From Okapia johnstoni (lineage: Eukaryota; Chordata; Mammalia; Artiodactyla; Giraffidae), in NCBI GenBank assembly GCA_024291935.2, contig CM044317.1, forward strand, positions 20,358,230 to 20,422,229: 64,000 nt of DNA, written 5' to 3'. The notes under the pieces are model-generated. The model was not told where the DNA came from. It searched no databases and saw nothing but the letters and a program-made list of their open reading frames with translations. Position numbers and translations under genes: made by a program. Every line of letters starts with the position of its first letter. Within the stretch, counting starts at the first letter, position 1. Of this stretch, positions 32,390 to 43,927 are shown piece by piece.

Positions 32390-32991
32390 GATAATGGAAG
32401 TCGTATGGACCCACATAAAGGCCATCCCAGTAGCCCAGCTCAGGTCACAAATCATAACCTAAGTCAGCCTGCACTTCCGGGAAACACCTCTTGTCCAGGA
32501 AACAGCATTATCCACCAACCATAATCAACCACAGCTGGCTTATCTTACCCTAGAAAACAGGACCTCTCAGCCTTATAAGAAAATTCGACTTCTTAGCCAG
32601 TCATGTTCTTGCTTCCACACTGCCCCTTCTAAATGCAATAAAACTCACTCTTGAAGGACTTCCCTGGTGGCCCAGTGGCCCCTTGCAATGCAGGCAATAC
32701 AGATTCCATTCCTGATCTGGAAAAGAGCAACTAAGCCCCTGCACCACAACTAGAGAATCCTAACACCTCAGCGAAAGATCCAGCATAATGCAGCGAAGAT
32801 CCCACATGCTGCAATGAAGACCCAATGCAGCCAGAAAAATTTATACTGAAAAAAAGAAAAAACAAAAAACTCACTCTTGCCCCAAATCCCTTGGGAAGAG
32901 TACCCTACTGCTTGTGAGGCACTGCACTCACCTTGTTTGACTTGAATAAAGGACATTAAACTTTAAATGGTATTATCTCTGTCCTTTGACA
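32390..32991 (+). mobile_element. Probable old ERV LTR, interrupted by a CHR-type SINE
   Basis: Sequence flanking the SINE is LTR-like: TTATAAG, AATAAA signals at 32637-32642 and 32945-32950, and a C/A-rich left part. Ends are uncertain and no target duplication was found. Family not determined. Confidence 0.45.
32654..32866 (+). repeat. CHR-type SINE, forward, 13-bp target duplication
   Basis: AAGGACTTCCCTGGTGGCCCAGTGG head and GATCCCACATGCTGCAATGAAG...CAGCCAGAAAAATT body with an A-rich tail. AAACTCACTCTTG repeats exactly at 32641-32653 and 32867-32879. Confidence 0.93.
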
Positions 32992-33253
32992 AAGATGATG
33001 ATTAGGAATTTTTTCTTAATAAACACTGAGTTTTGTACATGTTTCTATAGGGTTTTGCTTTTCCTACATGATACTGATTCACTTCTGCAATTAAGGAGCC
33101 ATGCTTTTATTCACATATATATCCCTCTTTTGCAAATGTAAAAGTAAACTTATAATCGTATGTGACATATTAAAGAGAAAAATATCCTACTGTTTTTTCT
33201 CTTTTTAGGAAGATGATGAAAATAATAGCCTAATCACAAATGTGGCAAGCCAT

Positions 33254-33451
33254 GTAAAAAGTGTTAGTGGCTCTGTCATGTCGAACTCTTTGCAATCCCA
33301 TGGACTGTAGCCCTCCAGGCTCCTCAGTCCATAGAATTCTGCAGGCAAGAATGGAGTGGGTAGCCATTTCCTTCTCCAGGGGATCTTCTGAACCCAGGCC
33401 TCCTGCATTGCAGGCAGATTCTTTACCATCTGAGCCACCAAGGAAGCCCCA
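33254..33451 (-). repeat. Bov-tA-type SINE, reverse, 11-bp target duplication
   Basis: GTGTTAGTGGCTCTGTCATGTCGAACTC to GCAGATTCTTTACCATCTGAGCCACCAAGGAAGCC. Flanked by TGGCAAGCCAT at 33243-33253 and 33452-33462. Confidence 0.95.
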
Positions 33452-33870
33452 TGGCAAGCCATAGACACTAGGAACTCAACTGTACATTCAAACGTCATTT
33501 TGAAAAGTGAACACATGCATGTATGTAGAAGTATACAGCAGTACAATTTCTGGCCCAGTCTCAGGGTTGCTTCAGCATAATTGACATAAATCTTTAATAA
33601 AGCCCAATTATTTATAAAAATAAACAGGAATTTGCATATTTCTATTGAAACTATCCAATCCAACCTGCTCTTCACTGGACAAAACTAAACTCATTTTTTG
33701 TTTTTCCTGCATGCAATACTCACACCTGAACCTAGACCTTGGGTATATTTGTAGTTCCCTTAAAATACACTATTTTCTAGTTCTTTCTGATAAATCCAGA
33801 TTTAAACTTCCACCTTTAAAGTCCCCTCCCCACTTCTTCCATGAAACTCTAATTCTAAAATGATGACCAC

Positions 33871-34345
33871 TCATTTTTTTTAATTTTTTTAATTAAAGGA
33901 TAATTGCTTTACAGAATTTTGTTGTTTTCTGTCAAACATCAACAAGTATCAACCATAGGTATACATATGCCCCCTCCCTCTTGAACCTCCCTCTCATCTC
34001 CTTCCCCATCCCACCCCTCTAGATTGTTACAGAGCCCCTGTTTGAGTTCCCTGGGTCATACAGCAAATTCCCACTGGCTATCTATCTTACATATGGTACT
34101 ATAAGTTTCCATGTTACTCTCTCCATACTTCTCACCCTTTCCCTTCTCCCCTACCTCCATGTCCATAAGTCTGTTCTCTGTGTCTGTTTCTTCACTGCTG
34201 CCCTGCAAATAAATTCATCAGTACCATCTTTCTAGATTCCACATATATGCGTCAGTATACAATACTTATCTTTCTCTTTTTGACTCACTTCACTCTGTAT
34301 AATAGACTCTAGGTTCATCCACCTCATTAGACTTCATCATTTTCT
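33871..34345 (-). mobile_element. Ruminant L1 3' UTR fragment, reverse
   Basis: Poly-T start (reverse poly-A), then GATAATTGCTTTACAGAATTTTGTTG...CCCCTCCCTCTTGAACCTCCC...CATACAGCAAATTCCCACTGGC...TCTGTATAATAGACTCTAGGTTCATCC: the known bovine L1 tail in reverse. 5'-truncated. Confidence 0.85.
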
Positions 34346-34375
34346 AGACTTTAGCACTTTCTGAGAGAGACAAGA

Positions 34376-34558
34376 ACCTCTTTTTTTCTTAGTATTTTTA
34401 TTTGGCTGTGCTGGGTCTTAGTTGCAGAACACAGGATCTTTAATCACGGCATGTGGGATTGAGTTCCCTGACCAGGGATCCAAACCAGGCCCCTGCATTG
34501 CAAGCCCACCTGCATTGGAAGCATGGAATCTCAGCCATTAGACCACCAGGGAAGTCCT
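34376..34558 (-). repeat. CHR-type SINE, reverse, 9-bp target duplication
   Basis: TATTTGGCTGTGCTGGGTCTTAG...GGGATTGAGTTCCCTGACCAGGG...CCATTAGACCACCAGGGAAGTCC. GAGACAAGA repeats at 34367-34375 and 34559-34567. Confidence 0.93.
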
Positions 34559-34830
34559 GAGACAAGAGTCTTTGATGACAGTACCTTTAACTTTTGCCTT
34601 ATACTTGACCCCATGCATCAACAAATTTTCTAGGACAATGTACTTCAATCTTCACTAAAGCTGTGTGATTATTTTGGATGAAAGAGCAACTAATAAAGAG
34701 TGCTTTGGGTTCTGAGAGACTCCATGGGAAAATCAAAAGTTTATCTATGTAAATTCAGAAGGAGAAAAAAGTATTAAACTAGGCCCAGGGTTAAAGTCTT
34801 CTTGATTATAGGACATCTATTTAAGAAACA

Positions 34831-35221
34831 AGCGCCGAAGAATTGATGCTTTTGAACTGTGGTGTTGGAGGAGACTCTTGAGAGGCCCTTGGACTGCAAG
34901 GAGATCCAATCAACCCATCCTAAAAGAGATCAATCCTGGGTGTTCATTGGGAGGTCTGATGTTGAAGCTGAAACTCCAATACTTTGGCCACCTCATGCGA
35001 AGGGTTGACTCATTGGAAAAGACCCTGATGCTGGGTAGGATTGGGGGCGGGAGGAGAAGGGGATGACAGAGGATGAGATGGTTGGATGGCATCACCGACT
35101 CGATGGACATGGGTTTGGGTAGACTCCGGGAGTTGGTGATGGACAGAGAGGCCTGGCGTGCTGCAGTTCATGGGGTCGCAAAGAGTCGGACACGACTGAG
35201 CGACTGAACTGAACTGAACTG
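34831..35221 (+). mobile_element. BovB LINE 3' end, forward, 12-bp target duplication
   Basis: GCGCCGAAGAATTGATGC to GACTGAACTGAACTGAACTG. ATTTAAGAAACA repeats exactly at 34819-34830 and 35222-35233. Closely similar to the 3' end of the copy at 27.2 kb, so likely young. Confidence 0.96.
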
Positions 35222-35234
35222 ATTTAAGAAACAT

Positions 35235-35448
35235 GGGATTCCTGGGTGGCTCAGTGGTAAAGAATCCAACTGTCAATGCAGGAGACATAGGCTTGATCCC
35301 TGGGTTGGGAAGATCCCATGGAAGGGGAGGAAATGGCAACCCACTCCAGTATTCTTGCCTGGGAAATCCCATAAAGAGAGGAGCCTGGAGGGCTACAGTC
35401 CATGCAGATTCAGAGTCAGGCACAACTAAGCAACTAAGAACACATGCA
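35235..35448 (+). repeat. Bov-tA-type SINE, forward
   Basis: GGGATTCCTGGGTGGCTCAGTGG to CACAACTAAGCAACTAAGAACACATGCAC. The downstream CTAAGAAGCACAT nearly matches the upstream TTAAGAAACATGG, probably its old target duplication, which the BovB then used as insertion site. Confidence 0.93.
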
Positions 35449-38400
35449 CATATCTAAGAAGCACATCCATAACACACTGCACAGTTCTAAATATAATTTA
35501 TTCAGGGAAGTCAATATAATAAAATCACATTTATTCCCCTAATTCTCAGGTGACCACCCTATACACTCAGAATAAAACAACTACCCTATTAGAGAAAAAT
35601 CTCCTCCTTCATGGGTTGGTGATATTGTGTCAAGGTCTTTAAAAATTTCCCAAAGTAAAGCATTTCCAGTTTAAAAAGCCAAGAAAATGGGAAGTTATAG
35701 AGCTCCTTGAGATGGTGGAGGAAGCTGGTAGATTTGTGACATTTCATCTCTAAAATGACCTGTCACTGCTTCATAAAGCAGCTGGAATCGAGCCTTAAGC
35801 ACCGCAACTTGCTTGAGAGGGGAAAAAGCAAACACAGAATACAAAAATTTAAAAGCATCCCTCCCGAATCTTTCAAAATATATTAATTTTTCCGCTTGGG
35901 ATTAGGACTAGAAAAAACAAAAGATCACGGAAAAAAAGAAAATGATATGGGGTAAATGATGTTGGATTAGTAGGAAGTTAAAGAGCAATGACTGGAAAAA
36001 TCTTAATTTGACTTGGCTGACTAAGGAGAAAAACTGAACATTTATACAATATGTACAACCTCTGTGGACTCACACTACAAATTAAATCCACACCTGTGAA
36101 ATTTCCTGGCTCATAATACAGGGTTTTGTACAAGTAGTATAAATTCAAAGGAAAATTGGCCATAATAAAAAAAAAGGTTTAGACCATGTTTTTGCATGTT
36201 TGTAGCTAAGTCAAAATTAGCTAATCCATACATAGCCACTCATTAAGAAAATATCATCACCTTTGCCAAAAGGGACAGACACTCTAGGCCTTGTTAAGAT
36301 CTCATTAACTTGGAATAAGTTATAGTCAAAGACAAACAGATTTTACATACCACACTAGATTTTAATTACAGCTAAATATAGTTGCTAATTTTATATTCAT
36401 GTAAACACCTGCATTGCCTGTGTCAAGATTCCTGAGCAATAAGATTTCTGTGAACCTAAAAGCATCAAATGAACCAATCACAAATTAATTACCTTATTCA
36501 TGGAAATATTATTCAGGTCTCAAGTATTTTTTCCTTAGGAAGCGAGTCCTGCTCAACTGAATTTACTGAAGGCAAGGCAAGCTGAAACTCTAAAATTAGT
36601 ATTTTGTTATATTGCTTAATATACATTGCTTAATGATATCCAAAATTCATGACTACCTTAGGACCAAAGAATAATTTCAATAATGAGTTATTATCATTGA
36701 TGAGAATGTGTTAGGATCACTAGGATACTAACATTTAAGGGTGTAATTTTTATTAATTCTCACCCTCCTCTGTTCCAGAAAAAAATTCTCTCATTTTTCT
36801 TATCAATCTGAGATAGAAATTCTTTGTCAAGAACTTCTGGTCTTTAAATAAAAGAGGAAAAAAAGACTGGCAATACAAACCATTTCAACTGTATGAAATG
36901 AAAACAACTCCAGTACATTTTGGATCTCAAAAACAACAAAGATCTCAGTTGAGAAGCAGCTTTTTTCAAAACATTTTGATCTATAATATAAATATTGAGA
37001 CCATGTTGGCAGACTTTCATACAAACCCCTAATAATAACAGTTGTGGAAACAACTATACATATAGCAATTTTCATGAGACCAGAGCTTTGAACAAATAAA
37101 TATAAACTGTCTCATGATTATATGTCTCCCCACCTCAAATCTGGATGTTGCAAGATGCTTTTAAAGAATACAAAAATAAAGTAAAACATTTCTTTCCTGG
37201 CAATTTCTCAGGAAATTGTAAGCTAATAATCTTAGTTGAGATTAAATATATAAATTTTATTTATGATACTGATCAGAAAATAGATATAAAAGAAATTTCA
37301 GACTTTGTCTATTAAGTAGTTTACTCTTGCAAATGCTTTCAAGCTTAACAGTAAACCATTAAGTTTCTGAAGTTCTTTAGTATCATAGCGAAGGATGTTT
37401 GAAGTGGACTTTAGAGGGCCCTCTAAGCTACATTTATATAATAACTCAGTTACTATAATGATTTCCCATAATTGTATTATTAGCAGTATGAACATTGTAA
37501 CAATCAGTATGATGATTCCATCTACAATATACTTGATAAGTATTTTCCAGTTTCTATATGAACATCCGGAACAGTGAAGATTGCCTCTCAATGCAGCAGA
37601 TCCTAAATTGTCTTCTTTCTATTAAAGCAGGGGGAAATGGTACCTTTGTGCTATTGTCCTACCTTCTCCTCCTGCTGATATCACATACAAACTCACATTT
37701 TCAAAAGATGATCCTTCCTCTATTTGAATGTAATGATCATGACTCTTTTAGTTTCTCTCCTTTTTTTTTTTCCTTAGCCTAGAAGTTTCTCTGCCAAACC
37801 ATTTTTCCTAAACTCCTTTTTAATGTTAGATTTTTATAGCTTTGTCTTAATGTTACCTGCCTAGTTTCTGGCACATGCTGGAGCCTTTCCTGGGAATATA
37901 CCCTCTCTCTCATTCGCCTGATAAGGTCTCATGTCCCTTTGGCCAGGATAAGGCTAAGACATTCTTCTATCTGCAGATGGCAACTTCTAGAAAGTACACT
38001 TTGACATCTCAAGGCTTGGTTAAGTGCCTCCTCTCTCTACCTAGCAACTCTCATAGCAGCTTCCTACAGACAGCCCTAATATAGCCTATTACCTTACCTT
38101 CTCTGTTTACATGGCTTTGTGATTCAAGAAATAACGGCAGTAAAAGCAGTCAGACAAGAAAAAAAGTAAGAAGCAACAGGACTTGGTACTAGCTTGCCTG
38201 GATGTGACAAACGATGGAGAGAAAATCTTTGAGGAGGATGCCTAAATTTCTGTCTTGGGTAACTGAGCAAGATTAAGGGGAAAAAAGGAATACAGTGAAA
38301 GACATGGATTTGGGTTTTACAAGATTGTGAACTCACCAACTGAAATATCTAGTAAGCAGTTAGACCAAAGAATTTAGAGCTCAAGAAAGTCAAGGTCTAG

Positions 38401-41340
38401 AGATAAAGATTTGAAAGTCATCAGCAAATAGAGACAGAGGCCAGAGAAGAGTGCACCGAGTGAAAATAAAACATGTTTGAGGACAAAATTCTGGAAACTT
38501 AGCTAAATATTGAACAAAGGAAAGAAAGCCAACAAAGAATAAAGGGAAGAGACAGCCAATTACAGCAGTAAAAGTAAGAGTACACGATATGCCAAGAGAT
38601 GCGAACACTTGGAGAGTATTTCCATGTAAAATGGTACAGAAAGACAAAATTGGGTAAGACTTGGGAAAATGTAAGCAATAAAGTCACTGATGATCCTGGC
38701 AACCACAGCACTGATGTGGCTGAAGCAAAAGCTAGACTGCATTATACTGAGAGCAAATGGGAAGTGACGACGTCAAGAGTAGGATAGAAACTGTTTCAAG
38801 ATGTTTGACTGAGAGAAATGATGAATGAATGAATGTTACAGAACAGCTTATCCTGATGATTCATAAAAACACTGAAAAACAATTTTGGCTAAGCTAACCA
38901 TTAACAGATGCAAGAATGTATGAACAGTAGTAATTCTAGTCCTAGTTCTTTTAATTAAATAATTGGAGTCCTAGCAATAAAGTCACCTGATAGTGATTGA
39001 CCAGTTCATCTCACTGCCCTCTAGACACAGATCAAAACCAAGAGCCACAATTTAATACATGGGCATCAAATCATATAAGAAAAAGACAATAAACCATACA
39101 CACACACACATACAACTTCCAAAAATAACTTTTAATACTACTATTAATCTGGAGCACTAATTAGTAAACCTAACTGAAAATCAATGCTAATCTAATTTTC
39201 CAAACAGACATATTTTAGGCCTAGTCTCCTTGCTAAGAAAATGATACTGAGTGCCTAAGAATTCTATATATAAAGGCAAACGAGGACAGACCTATGTTAA
39301 ATGACTTCTTTCACTGGAACAAAAATTCTAGCGATTTACCACCTGTGAGTCCAAGTTCAAGGGAGTCACCTAGGGTCCAGAGACAAGCGGTTCCCAAGGG
39401 AAATAAAATCAATGTTTATTACAGTCAAACCAAAATCCTGCAGACTCAGAGAACAAAAATCCATGAAATACATTTCCTATTTAAATATGTTGCCAAAGAA
39501 TACAGTGTAACTATATCAACAAGGATGATAACAGATGCACAAGAGTTTATCTTAAGGATGAAACAGTCACTACCTTTAAAAAAAAAAAAAGAATCACCCT
39601 CTATTTCAAAATTGTTTAAAATGTTTCAAATAGAAAATCATTAGTGTTTTTTTTTTTAATAATTCTCTCATTAGATTAAAAAACAGCTTTCCTGAGTTTG
39701 TGAACTATATTAAAGTAGTTTATTTGGAGTACTTCAGCACCGACTACAATACTGAAAAAGTAATTTCCCAAATATTATCTTGATGTTTAGAACTTCCAAA
39801 GTCATAAATTATACAGAATAGCATCTAACAATAACTGGTGCATAAGGTGAAATAGGCCTTTTTTTTGAATAATAACTTTTCAATTCTCCTATTTACTAAA
39901 ATTGCTTACATGGCTCATGTAAAGAAGATATAATAGCCCACCTTCCACCAAAAAAAAAAAAAAAATTTGAAAAGACAGAAGACAAATTAAACTAGAAAAG
40001 CGGTCCTATAATAGGCAACTGTAATTGGACAGAAGGTTCCTGGCAATTGTGAGCCCAGAGCCCCTCGCTGCCAAAGCAAACATAAAAGTAGAAATTGGTT
40101 ATATCACCCCTCAATGTCAATTCTAGATGGGGTAGGGGAAGGAAGGCAAGACATTGAAGCATATGTAATGTATAAAATAACATTTTCTTTAAAAAATGCA
40201 TGTGAATATAAGCGTGTGAAGTGTATGTATGTATAATAAAATTTTCTGAAAAGCCGTATTCAAAACTGGTTGTTCTGGGCTGTGGTACTTGGGAGATAAA
40301 GAATCAGAGTGTGGGAGACATCTCACTGTATAATTTATATGCTTTACATGTATGTTTTTCTTAAAAGAAACATATTTTACATCTCAAAATCTGATATAAA
40401 TAAAAGCAAAATAATAAAGGAGAGTGGGTGTCAATATAATCTAAGGGCCAAATGATGCTTTAGATTCTGAACATGATAACATAATGAAAATAAAGATGCA
40501 TGATTTCAACCACATGATTACAAAACAGTTATCATAAAAGAAACTCAATGTTCTATTATAGTGTGAAATCAAATTTAAAGATAGCTCAGAGCAGAAATCC
40601 AACCACGGTATTCCACAGGACCAGTGAGAAATGAGAGAAAGGGAGTGTGAGAGGAAGAGAGAGGATGAATAAATAGGAAAAAAACAAGAGTCGTTCTCGG
40701 AATGACTCATCAGAAGAAAATAAAAACCGAAACACATAAAATTCATACTGTAAACAACTATATTCTCAAGTTATGGTCCTGGAGGAAACCATAAAGACGA
40801 CTATGAAAATGTCTAGAAAAATAGAGAAAGAATATTTCTGCTGGTCTAGTCTATCTTTATTATCCGGTTAAAAATAATTAATCTCATTACAAGCATAATG
40901 AAGTGACAAATCGAATCATGGGAGTTTGCATTTCAGTGTAAGGAAACTAACTATTAACAGCTTGTAACATATTATATCTTAGAATTTTCTGTTTAAAAAA
41001 GTCAACATACGTATATTACCATTCTTAAGACACTTACAATTCATATAAATTATAAGCAAGAACCCTTAAATGGTGCCAAAAGTCATCACATTTTTATAAA
41101 AAAGGAACAGAATAACTGCCAAAGAGACCACAAGCCAAAGAAATTCAGAATAGGCTTAAATATTTGAAAAATCTAGACAGAAAAGAAGGGCTAGCTACTA
41201 ACAGTTCAGAAAACTTGACTGTACTAAAAGCAAAAAGCCTTTTAATGGCAACCACAAATAATTCGAGGTTTTATGTTATTGATAAAATATTTCACCTTAA
41301 CTGATAATGGCCCCAAATACATAAAACATTAAAAAAATTA
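35449..41340. other. 5.9-kb AT-rich intronic stretch with no recognised young repeat or gene
   Basis: Open frames here (for example 37298-37591 minus, hydrophobic; 39294-39644 plus) have no domain and AT-driven composition. Short (CA)n at about 39099-39110 and several A-runs. Longest insertion-poor part of the window. Confidence 0.45.
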
Positions 41341-41908
41341 CAAGATATTAATCAGCCTAGTAATTCTACTCCTACATGAAATACCCAAGATAAATTACAT
41401 GTTCACATACAAAAAACTGTACAGGAATATTCATAGCAGCATTGTTGATAATAGCCAAAAAGAAGACATAATGCAAATATCCATCAACTGATGAATGAAT
41501 ATATAAAAAATGGTATATCCATACAACGGAATATTATTTAGCAATAAACAATACTGATATAAACTACACCATGGACAATTCTTAAAAATACGATGCTTAG
41601 TGAAAAAAGCCAATCAAACAGTACCACAAACCATATGAAACCATATGAAATATGCGGAATGGCAAATCTATAGAAATGGAATATAGATTCGAGGTTGCCA
41701 GGGGACTGGAGATTAGAAAACACTGGGAAGGCGTTAGGGGACTTCCTTTCAAAGTGATAAAAATTGCTTAAAATAGACTGTAGTAATGGGTGTGCAACTC
41801 CATGAATAAACTAAATACCACTGAACTATACAATTTAAAGGGGTTAAGTTACATGGTATGAGAATTAAATCTCAATAAAGCTGTTAAAATTTTTTAAAAA
41901 CATATTAA
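41341..41908 (+). repeat. Old L1 3' end, forward
   Basis: TTCATAGCAGCATTGTTGATAATAGCC...CATCAACTGATGAATG...GGAATATTATTTAGCAATAAA...CACTGAACTATACAATTTAAAGGGGTTAAG...TCTCAATAAAGCTGTTAAAA: complete L1M-type tail ending in an A-rich stretch. Confidence 0.85.
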
Positions 41909-42242
41909 CAAATCAAGTCCTTCCCCCATTGTACTCACTGATCCCGACGTTATAAATCCTATTTCTGAACCAACCCTGCCAGAGGCAGAAAGAATCTAAA
42001 CCTTTCCAGCCATGAATCATGGATAATTACTGTAAAGTCTTCTTGATGTCACCCACATGGCAGCTCTAACCAGAGATGACCAGCCCTCAGTGGACAGTCA
42101 GAAATTGATAGGCAACTGTTACCAGGTTTGCAACAGATCACAGGGCTTCTATGCCCAAATTCTTCAATCCAAGATACTTCTTGGTGTCCTACTATCAGAA
42201 TTTTTCTATACCCTTGTCCTCATGGTCTGTTTACCCTACTTA

Positions 42243-42458
42243 TGTGTGGGCGCAAGTCACTTCAGTCCTGTCTGACTTTTTGTGACCCCATGGATTGTAG
42301 CCCACCAGGCCCCTCTGTCCATGGGATTCTCCAGGCAAGAATACTGGAGCGGGTTGCCAAGCTCTCCTCCAGGGATCTTCCTGACCCAGGGATTGAACTC
42401 GTACCTCTTATGTTTCCTGCATTGTTAGGTGTTTGTTTACCGCTGGCGCCACCTAGGA
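42243..42458 (-). repeat. Bov-tA-type SINE, reverse
   Basis: GTGTGGGCGCAAGTCACTTCAGTCC to GTTTACCGCTGGCGCCACCTAGG; the tRNA-like head is at the right end. Confidence 0.93.
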
Positions 42459-43612
42459 GAGCTCTAAACGCTCAAGTTCTTGACCACTGGGAAGACTGCA
42501 CATCCACAAATCCCATGCCTGGATTTGCCCTCTTTGTGCTTCACCCACCAGCTTGGACACCTATCTGGATGTGGCTGACAGCAGGAATTCCCTTGGGCAG
42601 CCTGATCTGACTGCCAGCTTGTGCAACTGGATGTCTATGGCTAACAGAATACTATCACTGCCCATCAAACTCCAGAACCTTCCACCTCCTAAGCACATAC
42701 TAATCAGACAATATGTGAGATTACAGAACAATTAAGTATTGATGAAACATTTTCTGAAAAAGTGCAAAATAAGATTTTTTTCATTTATTTTCAGTTTCCT
42801 GGGGTTGAATAAAATCATTGGGAAAGAATTTATTATACTGCAGGGAAGATAAAGAATGAAAATTATCCTAACAGATCACTAAAAATATCCAGTCAATCTC
42901 TCAAACAGAACTCAAGAGAATATTTGTGTATTATAGCACATTAAATGGTAGGTGTTTCTTTTTGATGATTATTCCGGTGACTATCTCAAAGAAACCGTGC
43001 ATTCCCTGAGATAATGTCCTCACTGCAAAACAATGGATAATTCAATACCACAGTTCTGAGGAATAATGTATTTCTGTTTTCAAAATGGAGAAGTGGGAGA
43101 TTATATTTCAAGTTTCTTAACTCGTTAAAAACTATATTATCTGACTGAATAGGTGAAAGAATTATAAATCTACATTCCCAATTCATTCTTTTAAATGTCT
43201 CTTTGCAAATAAGCAATGAAGCATTGGCAAAGTACTAAATTATGCCATTTATTAATTGCCTAAAAGCATACTGAAAGAAAGATAAAAGTTTAAAATGGTA
43301 TATACTCTTACACAGCATCTCAAACATTTGTGAAAGCTAATCATTGGTATGTTCTCATTATTATCACAGAATGAAAATAAACATGTAAGTCTAAATATTA
43401 GCAGCCATTTGAGAAGTGAGTTTCCGTGGTTCAATACTGAAAACAGTATTTTATAAAACTGTATATCTCTGCTGTTAAGAAAGACAATATAAAGGTCTGA
43501 GGACACAGAGGCCATATTTGCTAATACTTTAGTCCTCATACTTCTGGAATTTCCCAGGGAAAAAGTAGTTAAGATAAAAACCTTTCCTTAATCTGGCCGT
43601 AAGTTTCTGATA

Positions 43613-43927
43613 CAGTCAGCTCTCCATATCTGTGGGTTCAGCTTCCTCAGATTCAACAAACCTCAAATCAAAAACGTTAAAAAAAAAAAAAAATTCCAAA
43701 AAGTCCCACAAAACAAAATTTGAATTTTCTGTGTGCTAGCAACTAATTACATAGCATTTACACAGTATTAGGTATTATAAGTAATCTAGAGATGATTTAA
43801 TGTACATAGGAAGATGTGCATAGGTCATATGCAAATACTCAGCTATTTCATGTATATGGATCTTTGGGTTTTGGTATTTGCAGGAGGTCCTGGAGTCAAT
43901 TCCCTGCAGACACCCGGGACAACTGTA
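43613..43927 (+). repeat. MER2-like (Tigger-type) DNA transposon relic
   Basis: CAGTCAGCTCTCCATATCTGTGGG at the left and CCCGGGACAACTGTA at the right, with TTAGGTATTATAAGTAATCTAGAGATGATTTAA and GGATGTGCATAGGTCATATGCAAATACT-like core. Flanking TA is compatible with mariner-type insertion. Family name from memory. Confidence 0.7.

Noticed and set aside
37298..37591. 97-codon minus-strand frame with a hydrophobic stretch resembling a membrane segment
   Set aside because: Composition is explained by AT-rich DNA (Ile/Leu codons); no start context, neighbours or splice logic.
39294..39644. 116-codon plus-strand frame
   Set aside because: No domain, ends in a poly-lysine run from an A-tract; consistent with chance.
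42128..42610. 160-codon plus-strand frame
   Set aside because: Its middle is a reverse Bov-tA (42243-42458); the rest is unique DNA with no domain.
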